A DNA stretch of 64,000 bases from Inhella inkyongensis (GTDB taxonomy: Bacteria; Pseudomonadota; Gammaproteobacteria; Burkholderiales; Burkholderiaceae_C): positions 2,728,001 to 2,792,000 of the forward strand of contig NZ_CP040709.1 in NCBI RefSeq assembly GCF_005952805.1, in the 5' to 3' direction. The notes below the pieces were generated by a model. It worked only from the letters and a program-made list of their open reading frames with translations, searched no databases and was not told the origin of the DNA. This document shows, one piece after another, positions 7,922-15,539 of this stretch. Both the position numbers and the translations under genes were made by a program. Position 1 is the first letter of the stretch. Each line of letters opens with the position of its first letter.

Positions 7922-9178
7922 ATGAACAGCGCCACCCACATCCTCAAGCCCAGCCTCCGCTCCTCCTTCCCTGCGCCGGGCCGTGCGCGGGCGGTGGACC
8001 TGGAGCTGCCCCTGCATGCACTGGATGCACAACGCCCCTTGAGGATCGCGCTGGTCACCGAGACGTATCCGCCGGAAGTCAATGGCGTAGCCCTCAGCGT
8101 GGCCCGGCTGGTGGAAGGCCTGCGCGGCCGCGGCCATCACGTGCATCTGGTGCGCCCCCGCCAGCCCGAGCACGATGCCACCCGCCCCGCGGACGATGCC
8201 GCCACGGAGACCCTGGTGGCCGGGCTGCCCATTCCGCGCTACCCCGAACTGCGGCTCGGGCTGCCCGCCACCGGACGCTTGCTCAAGCTGTGGCGTCAGC
8301 AGCAGCCGGATCTGGTCCACATTGCCACCGAAGGGCCGCTGGGCTGGGCCGCGCAGCGAGCCGCAGATCGCCTGGGCATGCCCGTAATCAGCGAATTCCG
8401 CACCAACTTCCACGCGTACAGCCAGCACTACGGACTGGCCTGGCTGCGCCCCCTGATCGAAGGCTATCTGCGTCGCTTCCACAACCGCTGCGCGCTCACC
8501 ATGGTGCCCTCCGAAGCCCAACGCCAGCGCCTGGTCGCGCTGGGCTTCGAACGCCTGTTGGTGGTGGCCCGCGGGGTCGACACCGAGCGTTTCAACCCGC
8601 GCTGGCGCAGCCAAGCCCTGCGCCAGCAGTGGGGCGCCGAGCCCGATACCCCGGTGTTGCTCAGCGTCGGACGGTTGGCCGCCGAGAAAAACCTGAACCT
8701 GCTGATCAAGGCCTACGAGGGCTTGCTCCAGCAAAATCCCCAAGCTCGCCTGGTGCTGGTGGGCCACGGTCCCGAACGCGAGCGCTTGCAACAGGCCTGC
8801 CCGCAAGCCATTTTTTCCGGTCAAAAGACTGGCATGGAGCTGGCCGAGCACTACGCCAGCGCCGACTTGTTCGGCTTTCCAAGCCTGACCGAGACCTTTG
8901 GCAATGTGGTGCCCGAAGCCATGGCCAGCGGTCTGCCCGTAGTCGCTTTCGACGAAGCCGCCGCCGCCCTGCTGCTGCGCGACGGGGCCGGCTTACTGCT
9001 GAACCCGGGCGATGAAGAGGGCTTCTGCCAGGCCGTGGCCAGTCTGGGCACCCATCCGGCGCAGCGTCACAGCATGGCGCGCCGGGCGCTGTGCACGGTG
9101 GCCGACCATGGCTGGGAACGCATCGTCAGCGAAGTGGAGGCGCAATACCGGCAGCATCTGCAGGCCCTGATCCCCTGA
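7922..9178 (+). CDS. GT4 glycosyltransferase, Agt/PimB/SqdX-like
   Basis: GT-B fold glycosyltransferase of 418 residues that would use a nucleotide sugar to glycosylate a lipid acceptor at the inner membrane face. The N-terminal Rossmann domain opens with LVTETYPPEVNGVALSVARL and contains EFRTNFHAYSQHYG; the C-terminal domain carries LLSVGRLAAEKNLNLLIKAY and the E-x7-E motif in TETFGNVVPEA. This matches the MgtA/PimB/SqdX group, which includes Agt, the enzyme that glycosylates diacylglycerol released by PlcP in phosphate-starved bacteria. A PlcP-like gene 3.5 kb away, a putative Pho box upstream and the pst operon downstream support that role (inference). The sugar donor cannot be read from sequence. 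Confidence 0.8.
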   Translation: MNSATHILKPSLRSSFPAPGRARAVDLELPLHALDAQRPLRIALVTETYPPEVNGVALSVARLVEGLRGRGHHVHLVRPRQPEHDATRPADDAATETLVAGLPIPRYPELRLGLPATGRLLKLWRQQQPDLVHIATEGPLGWAAQRAADRLGMPVISEFRTNFHAYSQHYGLAWLRPLIEGYLRRFHNRCALTMVPSEAQRQRLVALGFERLLVVARGVDTERFNPRWRSQALRQQWGAEPDTPVLLSVGRLAAEKNLNLLIKAYEGLLQQNPQARLVLVGHGPERERLQQACPQAIFSGQKTGMELAEHYASADLFGFPSLTETFGNVVPEAMASGLPVVAFDEAAAALLLRDGAGLLLNPGDEEGFCQAVASLGTHPAQRHSMARRALCTVADHGWERIVSEVEAQYRQHLQALIP

Positions 9179-9190
9179 GTAAAGGTCGGG

Positions 9191-9208
9191 GCGTCATCGG
9201 GAGGTCAT
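9191..9208 (+). promoter_or_regulatory. Candidate Pho box upstream of the PhoB-like gene
   Basis: GCGTCAT-CGGG-AGGTCAT: two 7-mers each sharing GTCAT with the PhoB consensus and repeating at exactly 11 bases. It lies between the glycosyltransferase stop and the PhoB-like start, 46 bases before the latter. Confidence 0.5.
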
Positions 9209-9253
9209 GCACACGACCCAGGATCGCGGCCATCGCAGCCCTCCTCCACTGCC

Positions 9254-9892
9254 GTGATCTCCAGCCCTGTCGTCCGCGCCCCTCTTCCCTCCTCCACCAG
9301 TGCGCCGGTGACCCTGCTCTCCCTGAGCAGCGCCGACCCTGATCTGAGCCAGTTGCTGCAGGCCGCCAGCGCCAGTGGGGCTTTGGTGGCCCATACCAGC
9401 GACCCCGAACAGGCCCAGCGCTGGCTCGACACCTTGGCCCCGGATCTGCTGCTGACCGAGGCCAGCCTGTTTGCCCGCTTGCGCACGCCCACATGCCCGG
9501 TGCTGAACTGGACGGGTGACGCGCGCCAGACCCGCCACCAATTGCAGGCTTGGCTGCCCGCGCTGCAAAGCAGCGCGGTAGTAACCGTGCTCGGCGACGT
9601 CGAGGCCGATCTGCAACTCGGGGTGGTGCGCCACCGCACCCCGGATGGATTGCGCCGCCAGGCCGCCGTACCGGCTCAGGAGCTGCGTTTGATGATTGCG
9701 CTGATGCGCCGTGCCGGGCGCGTGGTGAGCCGCGGCGAGTTGCTGGACAGCGTCTGGCCCGTGCACGCCAAGCCTCTTCCCCGCACCGTGGACCAGACCG
9801 TACGCCGTTTGCGCGTGGGCCTGCAGCCCCTGGGCCTGGCCGAGCGCTTGCGCTCGCTGCGCGGCCTGGGCTACCGCTTTGACCCGCTCTGA
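9254..9892 (+). CDS. PhoB-like winged-helix protein with degenerate receiver domain
   Basis: DNA-binding protein of 212 residues with an OmpR/PhoB winged helix at about 115-212 (QELRLMIALMRRAGRVVSRG, VDQTVRRLRVGL, LRSLRGLGYRF). The N-terminal part aligns with a receiver but is degenerate: the acidic pair is replaced by S26-A27, the phospho-acceptor Asp is Glu (PDLLLTE69A), and about 20 residues including the conserved Lys appear to be missing. It therefore probably acts without phosphorylation, perhaps locked on by the Glu (inference). The start used is a GTG without a clear ribosome-binding site, so the N-terminus is uncertain. It is followed by pstS and preceded by a Pho-box-like repeat, suggesting a second regulator of this island. 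Confidence 0.75.
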   Translation: MISSPVVRAPLPSSTSAPVTLLSLSSADPDLSQLLQAASASGALVAHTSDPEQAQRWLDTLAPDLLLTEASLFARLRTPTCPVLNWTGDARQTRHQLQAWLPALQSSAVVTVLGDVEADLQLGVVRHRTPDGLRRQAAVPAQELRLMIALMRRAGRVVSRGELLDSVWPVHAKPLPRTVDQTVRRLRVGLQPLGLAERLRSLRGLGYRFDPL

Positions 9893-9905
9893 GATGATCC
9901 CAAGG

Positions 9906-9923
9906 TTGTCACAAAGCCGTCAC
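9906..9923 (+). promoter_or_regulatory. Pho box upstream of pstS
   Basis: TTGTCAC-AAAG-CCGTCAC: two 7-mers with a 4-base spacer, close to CTGTCAT-N4-CTGTCAT (5 of 7 matches each). It lies about 60 bases before the pstS ATG, just after the PhoB-like stop codon. This is where PhoB would bind to activate the high-affinity phosphate transporter. Confidence 0.75.
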
Positions 9924-9981
9924 GCAGCATCCCTAGAGTTCCGCCCATTCCTTCACCGACCCCTTCCAATTGGAGTCTCCG

Positions 9982-10965
9982 ATGTCCCTCAACAAGCTGT
10001 TCGCCCTGATGGGCCTGACCGTCGCTGCCTTTGCCGCCCAGGCCCAGGTGGTCAAGATTGACGGCTCTTCGACGGTATTCCCGATTACCGAAGGCGTGGC
10101 CGAGGACTTCCAGAAGACCAAGAAGGGTGCCGTCAAGGTCACCGTGGGCATCTCCGGCACGGGCGGCGGCTTCAAGAAGTTCTGCCGCGGCGAGACCGAC
10201 ATCAGCAATGCCTCGCGCCCCATCCTGGCCAAGGAAATGGCCGACTGCAAGGCCGCTGGCATCGAGTACTACGAACTGCCGATCGCCTTTGACGCGCTGA
10301 CGGTGGTGATCAACCCCAAGAACGCCTGGCTCAAGCAGATCACCGTGGCTGAATTGAAGGCCATTTGGGAGCCCGCCGCCCAGGGCAAGATCACGCGCTG
10401 GAAGCAGGTCAACCCGGCCTGGCCCGACCAGCCGATCAAGCTCTTCGGCGCCGGCGCCGACTCGGGCACCTTCGACTACTTCACCGAAGCCATCAACGGC
10501 AAGACCAAAGCCAGCCGCGGCGACTTCACCGCCTCGGAAGACGACAACGTGCTGGTGCAGGGCATCAGTTCCGATGTCAATGCCATCGGCTACTTCGGCT
10601 ACGCCTACTACGCCGAAAACACCGCCAAGCTCAAGGCCTTGCCGGTCGTGAACCCCAAGGGCCAGGCCGTGGCGCCTGCTGAGGCCACCGTGCTGAACGG
10701 CAGCTACGAGCCGCTGAGCCGTCCGATCTTCATCTATGTGAACGCCAAGTCCATCGCCAAGCCCGAGGTCAAGGAATACGTCGAGTACATGATGAAGAAC
10801 TCGGCCAAGATCGCCAAGGAAGTGAAGTACGTGCCCCTGCCTGCCAAGGCCTACACCCTTGGCCTGGAACACCTGAACAAGGGCAAGAAGGGCACCGTGT
10901 TCGGCGGCAAAAACGAGGTCGGTGTGACCATCGAAGAGCTGATGACCCGCGAAGCCGCCCTGTAA
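9982..10965 (+). CDS. pstS: Phosphate ABC transporter substrate-binding protein PstS
   Basis: Periplasmic phosphate-binding protein of 327 residues, first gene of the pst operon. It has a Sec signal peptide (MSLNKLFALMGLTVAAFAAQA), then the phosphate-loop motifs IDGSSTVFPIT, GISGTGGGFKKFCRGETDIS and GADSGTFDYF that characterise the GSSTVFPI-type PstS. The chosen ATG follows a GGAG site at about 7 bases; an in-frame ATG four codons earlier is possible. A Pho box sits upstream. A strong hairpin without a U-run separates it from pstC, which would let pstS mRNA accumulate above the membrane subunits. Confidence 0.96.
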   Translation: MSLNKLFALMGLTVAAFAAQAQVVKIDGSSTVFPITEGVAEDFQKTKKGAVKVTVGISGTGGGFKKFCRGETDISNASRPILAKEMADCKAAGIEYYELPIAFDALTVVINPKNAWLKQITVAELKAIWEPAAQGKITRWKQVNPAWPDQPIKLFGAGADSGTFDYFTEAINGKTKASRGDFTASEDDNVLVQGISSDVNAIGYFGYAYYAENTAKLKALPVVNPKGQAVAPAEATVLNGSYEPLSRPIFIYVNAKSIAKPEVKEYVEYMMKNSAKIAKEVKYVPLPAKAYTLGLEHLNKGKKGTVFGGKNEVGVTIEELMTREAAL

Positions 10966-11015
10966 TCCTTGGGCGGGTTCATTCCTACCCCAAAATGACC
11001 GTCTTGTGACATCGG

Positions 11016-11039
11016 GGGCCCCTGCGAACGCAGGGGCCC
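11016..11039 (+). other. Perfect stem-loop between pstS and pstC
   Basis: A 10-bp perfect stem (GGGCCCCTGC / GCAGGGGCCC) with a GAAC loop and no following U-run. It resembles an mRNA-stabilising or processing hairpin rather than a full terminator, fitting higher pstS than pstC expression. Confidence 0.6.
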
Positions 11040-11100
11040 TGTCCGCCGTTCATTGCCGCCCCCAGGCGGCCCGGTCCCCGCCCTAGCCTTTGGAACCCCC

Positions 11101-12066
11101 ATGGCCGTCGCCCCATTTGACAACCCCGCTCCTGCCGGCGTGAGCCTGCGCGGCGAAGCCCGCATGGCCGAGCTCGCCCGTGCCAAATTGGCCCGTCAGC
11201 GCCGCGAGCGACTGATTGAAGCCATCCTGTTTCTGGCCGCCAGCGTGTCCGTGCTCACCACCCTGGGCATCGTCTACATCCTGGTGCGCGAGTCGATCAG
11301 CTTCTTCGCTGCCGTGCCAATCTGGGATTTCCTGACCGACACGCAGTGGACCCCGCTGTTCGATGACGCCCATTTCGGCATCATGGTGCTGATGTCTGGC
11401 ACGCTGTCCAGCTCTCTGGTGGCCCTTTGCGTAGCCATTCCGCTGGGCACCATCATTGCCATCTACCTGAGTGAATTCGCCGGCCACAAGACCCGCGAAA
11501 CGCTCAAGCCGCTGCTCGAGCTGCTCTCCGGCGTGCCCACCATCATCTATGGCTTCTTTGCGCTGCTGGTGGTCACCCCCATGCTGCAAAAGATCTTCCC
11601 CGAACTGCCCGGCTTCAACATCCTGTCGGCCGGTCTGGTGATGGGCGTGATGATCATTCCCTACGTCGCCTCGCTGAGCGAGGACGCCATGCGTGCCGTG
11701 CCCATGAGCCTGCGCGAAGGCGCTTACGCCATGGGCAGCACGCGCTTCCAAACCGCCGTCAAGGTGGTGGTGCCAGCGGCCTTCTCCGGCATTGCCGCCG
11801 CCTACATCCTGGGCATCAGCCGCGCGGTGGGCGAGACCATGATCCTGGCCGTGGCGGCCGGCATGCAGCCCAATCTGACGCTCAACCCGATGGAGTCGGC
11901 CTCCACCATCACCAGCTTCATCGTGCAGGTGGCCCTGGGTGATCTGCCGCACGGCTCAATCGGCTACCAGACCATTTTTGCCGCCGGCCTGTCGCTGATG
12001 CTGCTGACCCTGTGCTTCAACCTGCTCGGCTACTGGCTGCGCAAGAAGTACCGCGAAGCTTACTGA
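11101..12066 (+). CDS. pstC: Phosphate ABC transporter permease PstC
   Basis: Inner-membrane permease of 321 residues with six predicted spans; pairs with PstA to form the phosphate channel. It carries the PstC signature LLELLSGVPTIIYGFFALLV and the permease loop MSLREGAYAMGSTRFQTAVKV followed by GISRAVGETMILAVAAG, which contacts PstB. The N-terminus has a hydrophilic tail of about 35 residues before the first span. Start at MAVAPFDN, which follows an SD-poor CCCCC stretch, so the start is less certain than the rest. It is separated from pstA by a 131-base palindrome-rich spacer. Confidence 0.94.
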   Translation: MAVAPFDNPAPAGVSLRGEARMAELARAKLARQRRERLIEAILFLAASVSVLTTLGIVYILVRESISFFAAVPIWDFLTDTQWTPLFDDAHFGIMVLMSGTLSSSLVALCVAIPLGTIIAIYLSEFAGHKTRETLKPLLELLSGVPTIIYGFFALLVVTPMLQKIFPELPGFNILSAGLVMGVMIIPYVASLSEDAMRAVPMSLREGAYAMGSTRFQTAVKVVVPAAFSGIAAAYILGISRAVGETMILAVAAGMQPNLTLNPMESASTITSFIVQVALGDLPHGSIGYQTIFAAGLSLMLLTLCFNLLGYWLRKKYREAY

Positions 12067-12073
12067 TGAGTAC

Positions 12074-12152
12074 CCCCCCGAAGCGCTTCGCGCCTCCCCC
12101 CCCAGGGGGGCGCCGCTGGCGGCCCGGCGAAGCCGGTTCCGCGGCGGCCGCT
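12074..12152. repeat. REP-like cluster of GC palindromes between pstC and pstA
   Basis: The pstC-pstA spacer holds a dense series of short inverted repeats: GAAGCGCTTC, CCCCCC-CCA-GGGGGG, GCCGCTGGCGGC, CCGGC-GAA-GCCGG and CCGCGG. Operon partners are otherwise closely spaced, so this looks like an inserted REP/BIME-type intergenic element. I see no second copy in the window. Confidence 0.5.
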
Positions 12153-12197
12153 TGATCCATCCGCGTACCGCTTGGCGCTTGGCGCTGGAGATACGGA

Positions 12198-13133
12198 ATG
12201 AATGCAGAAAAAACACTGGCCATCCGGGCCATCATCCGCAAGGCGCGCCGCTACGACCTGTTGGTCGCCCTGCTCGGCATGCTCGCGCTGTCCATCGGCA
12301 TCTTCACGCTGGCCGCGCTTTTCATTGACATGGCGCTCACCGGCATTCCGCGCCTGAACGCCGAGTTCTTCACCAACTTCCCCTCGCGCCGCCCGGCCGA
12401 GGCGGGCATCCTGTCCAGCTGGGTGGGTTCGGTGCTCGTGATGTCGGTGACCGCGTTGGTCGCGGTACCTCTGGGCATTGCCGGCGCCATCTACCTGGAA
12501 GAGTACGCCCGCAAGAACTGGGTGACCGATGTCATCGAGATCAACATCACCAACCTGGCCGGCGTGCCCTCGATCATCTACGGCCTGCTGGCCCTGGGCC
12601 TGTTCGTCTACACCTTCAAGCTCGGGCAGTCCATCCTGACGGCCGGCCTGACATTGGCGCTGCTGATCCTGCCCATCGTCATCACCGCCACCCGCGAGGC
12701 CCTGCGCTCGATCCCGCAACACATCCGTGAAGCGGCCTACGCCTGCGGTGCCTCTCAGTGGCAGGTGGTGCAACACCACTTGGTGAAGTACGCCACCCCC
12801 GGCATCCTGACCGGCGTGATCATCGGCATGAGCCGCGCCATCGGCGAGACCGCGCCCATCATCACCATCGGCGCGCTGACCTTCATCGCCTTCCTGCCGC
12901 CGGCTCCGGGCCAGATGAACATTGAAACCGGCCAGGCCGCCGGCTTGTTCGACTGGCTGTGGAGCCCCTTCACGGTGATGCCGATCCAGATCTTCAACTG
13001 GACCAGCCGCCCCGATCCGCGCTTCCACGAGAACGCCGCCGCGGCTGCCTTTGTGCTGGTGCTGATGACGCTTTCGATGAACGCCATCGCGATCTGGCTG
13101 CGCTATCGCCTGCGCAAGAACATCAAGTGGTGA
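12198..13133 (+). CDS. pstA: Phosphate ABC transporter permease PstA
   Basis: Second membrane permease of the phosphate transporter, 311 residues, six predicted spans. Diagnostic stretches are ITNLAGVPSIIYGLLALGLF and the ATPase-contact loop IREAAYACGASQWQVVQHHL followed by GMSRAIGETAPIITIGALTF. The start MNAEKTLAIR is preceded by GGAGATACGGA. It lies 131 bases after pstC, across the palindromic repeat, and 63 bases before pstB. Confidence 0.95.
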   Translation: MNAEKTLAIRAIIRKARRYDLLVALLGMLALSIGIFTLAALFIDMALTGIPRLNAEFFTNFPSRRPAEAGILSSWVGSVLVMSVTALVAVPLGIAGAIYLEEYARKNWVTDVIEINITNLAGVPSIIYGLLALGLFVYTFKLGQSILTAGLTLALLILPIVITATREALRSIPQHIREAAYACGASQWQVVQHHLVKYATPGILTGVIIGMSRAIGETAPIITIGALTFIAFLPPAPGQMNIETGQAAGLFDWLWSPFTVMPIQIFNWTSRPDPRFHENAAAAAFVLVLMTLSMNAIAIWLRYRLRKNIKW

Positions 13134-13196
13134 TCGGGCCTATTCCAGGCTGTTGCTCGCCCGCTTACTTCCAAGAATTTCTTTGAGGACTGACGA

Positions 13197-13991
13197 ATGC
13201 CCTCCACCATCACCCTGCCGCAGAACCCGCCCCCGCTCAAGGCCGAGTCCAAGAACCTGGACTTCTACTACGGCGACTTCAAGGCACTCAAGGGCATCAA
13301 TATGCCCGTGTACGAGAACAAGGTCACCGCGCTGATCGGTCCCTCGGGTTGCGGCAAGAGCACCTTCTTGCGTTGCTTCAACCGCATGCACGATCTATAC
13401 GCCGGCCACCGCTACGACGGCAGCATCCATCTCTACCCCGATGAAGTGGATGTGCTGCACAAGAACGTCGACCCGATCGAGGTGCGCATGCGCATCTCCA
13501 TGGTGTTCCAAAAGCCCAACCCCTTCCCGAAGTCCATCTTCGAGAACGTGGCCTATGGCCTGAAGGTTCGCGGTGAAAAGAACCGCAGCGTGCTGGAAGA
13601 CAAGGTGGAGGCCGCCCTCAAGGGCGCAGCCATCTGGAACGAGGTGAAGGATCGCCTTGACGACCTGGCCGTGAACCTCTCTGGCGGTCAGCAGCAGCGC
13701 CTGTGCATTGCCCGCGCATTGGCGACCGACCCCGAAATCATCCTGTTCGACGAGCCGACCTCGGCCCTGGACCCGATTGCCACCGGCGCCATCGAGGAGC
13801 TGGTGGGCGAGATCAAGCACAAGGTCAGTGTGCTGATCGTGACCCACAACATGCAGCAGGCGGCTCGCGTGAGCGACTTCACTGCCTATATGTATTTGGG
13901 CGAATTGATGGAATTTGGCGAGACCAACGACATCTTCATGAAGCCCAAGCGCAAGGAAACCGAGGACTACATCACCGGTCGATTTGGGTGA
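13197..13991 (+). CDS. pstB: Phosphate ABC transporter ATP-binding protein PstB
   Basis: Cytoplasmic ATPase of 264 residues that drives phosphate import with PstSCA and, with PhoU, relays phosphate status. It has Walker [10 protein letters not shown], the PstB-typical CFNRMHDL and [15 protein letters not shown] (Q-loop), signature [16 protein letters not shown], Walker [13 protein letters not shown] and the switch His in VTHNM. The ATG follows a TTGAGGAC ribosome-binding site. Length and motifs are normal for the family. Confidence 0.97.
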   Translation: MPSTITLPQNPPPLKAESKNLDFYYGDFKALKGINMPVYENKVTALIGPSGCGKSTFLRCFNRMHDLYAGHRYDGSIHLYPDEVDVLHKNVDPIEVRMRISMVFQKPNPFPKSIFENVAYGLKVRGEKNRSVLEDKVEAALKGAAIWNEVKDRLDDLAVNLSGGQQQRLCIARALATDPEIILFDEPTSALDPIATGAIEELVGEIKHKVSVLIVTHNMQQAARVSDFTAYMYLGELMEFGETNDIFMKPKRKETEDYITGRFG

Positions 13992-14055
13992 ACAGGCTGC
14001 CCTAGCGCCAGCGTCAACACCCTCTTCTGTCAGGTTTACCGAATCAGGAATCAAG

Positions 14056-14760
14056 ATGAGCGACAAGCACCTCTCCACCCAATTCGACGCCGAACTCAGC
14101 GCCATCTCCAGCCGTGTGCTGGAAATGGGTGGCCTGGTCGAGCAACAGGTCTGCTTGGCCGTGGACGCACTGGCCGAGTTCAGCGAGGCCAAGGCCACCG
14201 AAGTGATTCGCACCGAGCAGCGCGTCAACCAGATGGAGTTGGAGATCGACCGCGACCTCTCCAACATCATTGCCCGCCGTCAGCCCACGGCCCGCGATCT
14301 ACGCCTGCTGATCGGCGTGTCCAAAACCATCGGTAACCTGGAGCGCGTGGGCGACGAGGCCGCCCGCATCGCCCGCACCGTGCATCGGCTGGTGGCCAAC
14401 GGCACCCATGGCCGGCTGTTCCCGACCACGCAAATGAGCAACGAGGCCCAGCTCGCCACCGCCTCGCTGCGCCGCGCGCTCGACGCCTTCGCCCGCCTGG
14501 ACGCCAACCAGGCCATGCAGGTCATCAAAGAAGACAACGAGATCGATGCCGAATTTGATGGCCTGATGCGCAAACTGGTGACCTACATGATGGAAGACCC
14601 GCGCACCATCACCGCCTCGATCGATCTGGTGTTCGTGGCCAAGTCGCTGGAGCGCGTGGGCGACCACGCCAAGAACTTGGCCGAACAGGTGATCTACATC
14701 GCCAAGGGGGCGGACGTGCGCCACACCCCGCTGGATGGCCTGGAATCGGCCGTTTCCTGA
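14056..14760 (+). CDS. phoU: Phosphate signalling regulator PhoU
   Basis: PhoU of 234 residues, an all-helical metal-binding protein with two three-helix repeats. Metal-cluster motifs of the E/D-x3-D type are visible in EQRVNQMELEIDRDL and in KEDNEIDAEFDGLM, and the tail SLERVGDHAKNLAEQVIY is typical. It damps PhoB activation when phosphate is plentiful by linking PstB to the sensor kinase. The ATG follows TCAGGAATCAAG. It lies between pstB and phoB in the usual order. Confidence 0.96.
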   Translation: MSDKHLSTQFDAELSAISSRVLEMGGLVEQQVCLAVDALAEFSEAKATEVIRTEQRVNQMELEIDRDLSNIIARRQPTARDLRLLIGVSKTIGNLERVGDEAARIARTVHRLVANGTHGRLFPTTQMSNEAQLATASLRRALDAFARLDANQAMQVIKEDNEIDAEFDGLMRKLVTYMMEDPRTITASIDLVFVAKSLERVGDHAKNLAEQVIYIAKGADVRHTPLDGLESAVS

Positions 14761-14781
14761 TCACCCTGACCCGGACACCTT

Positions 14782-15471
14782 ATGGGACGCGTTCTCGTCG
14801 TTGAGGACGAGCCGGCCATTGCCGAGCTCATTTCGCTGCACCTGCGCCACGAGGGCCACGAGGTCCGTATCGCCGAAGACTCGGCCAGTGCGCAACGTGC
14901 GCTGCAGGAGCAACTGCCCGATCTGGTGGTGCTGGACTGGATGCTGCCGGGCGAGCCCGGCGTCAGCCTGCCCAAGCGCTGGCGCAATGAGGCCCGCACC
15001 AAGCACCTGCCCATCATCATGCTCACGGCCAAGGCTCAAGAGACTGACAAGGTGCAGGGCCTGGACGCCGGGGCCGATGACTACCTGACCAAGCCCTTCT
15101 CGCCAGCCGAACTGATGGCGCGCATCCGTGCGCTGCTGCGCCGCAAGGTGCCCGAGGCCCTGGAGTCAAGCATCGAGATCGGCCAACTCAAGCTCGACCC
15201 CAGCGCCCACCGCGTCTTCCACGGCCCGGCCGAGCTGCAACTCGGCCCCACCGAGTTCCGCCTGCTGCGCTATCTGATGACCTACCCCGAGCGCGTGCAC
15301 AGCCGTGCTCAGCTGCTGGACAAGGTCTGGGGCGACCACGTGTTCATCGAGGAACGCACGGTCGATGTGCACATCAAACGCCTGCGCGACGCACTCTCGC
15401 CAGCCGGCTGCGCCGCCTTGATCGAGACGGTGCGTGGGGCGGGGTATCGCTTGAACCGAGCGGCAGTCTGA
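14782..15471 (+). CDS. phoB: Phosphate response regulator PhoB
   Basis: Response regulator of 229 residues with an intact receiver: acidic pair E8-D9, phospho-acceptor D52 (VVLDWMLPG), T82 and K104 (YLTKPFSP), followed by a winged helix (LGPTEFRLLRYLMTYPERVH, ERTVDVHIKRLRDAL, VRGAGYRL). It activates Pho regulon promoters, including the boxes found before pstS and the upstream lipid genes. It is the last gene of the pst operon; no phoR follows, since a terminator and convergent icd come next. The partner kinase must be encoded elsewhere. Confidence 0.93.
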   Translation: MGRVLVVEDEPAIAELISLHLRHEGHEVRIAEDSASAQRALQEQLPDLVVLDWMLPGEPGVSLPKRWRNEARTKHLPIIMLTAKAQETDKVQGLDAGADDYLTKPFSPAELMARIRALLRRKVPEALESSIEIGQLKLDPSAHRVFHGPAELQLGPTEFRLLRYLMTYPERVHSRAQLLDKVWGDHVFIEERTVDVHIKRLRDALSPAGCAALIETVRGAGYRLNRAAV

Positions 15472-15489
15472 AGCTTCACTGAAAACAAC

Positions 15490-15511
15490 AAAGGGCCCCG
15501 CGGGGCCCTTT
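15490..15511. terminator. Bidirectional terminator between phoB and icd
   Basis: A perfect 22-base palindrome, AAAGGGCCCCG/CGGGGCCCTTT, follows phoB and precedes a T-rich tail on the plus strand; on the minus strand it can terminate icd. It closes two convergent units. Confidence 0.85.
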
Positions 15512-15539
15512 GTCTTTGTAAGCCAAATCCTGCTCTGGC

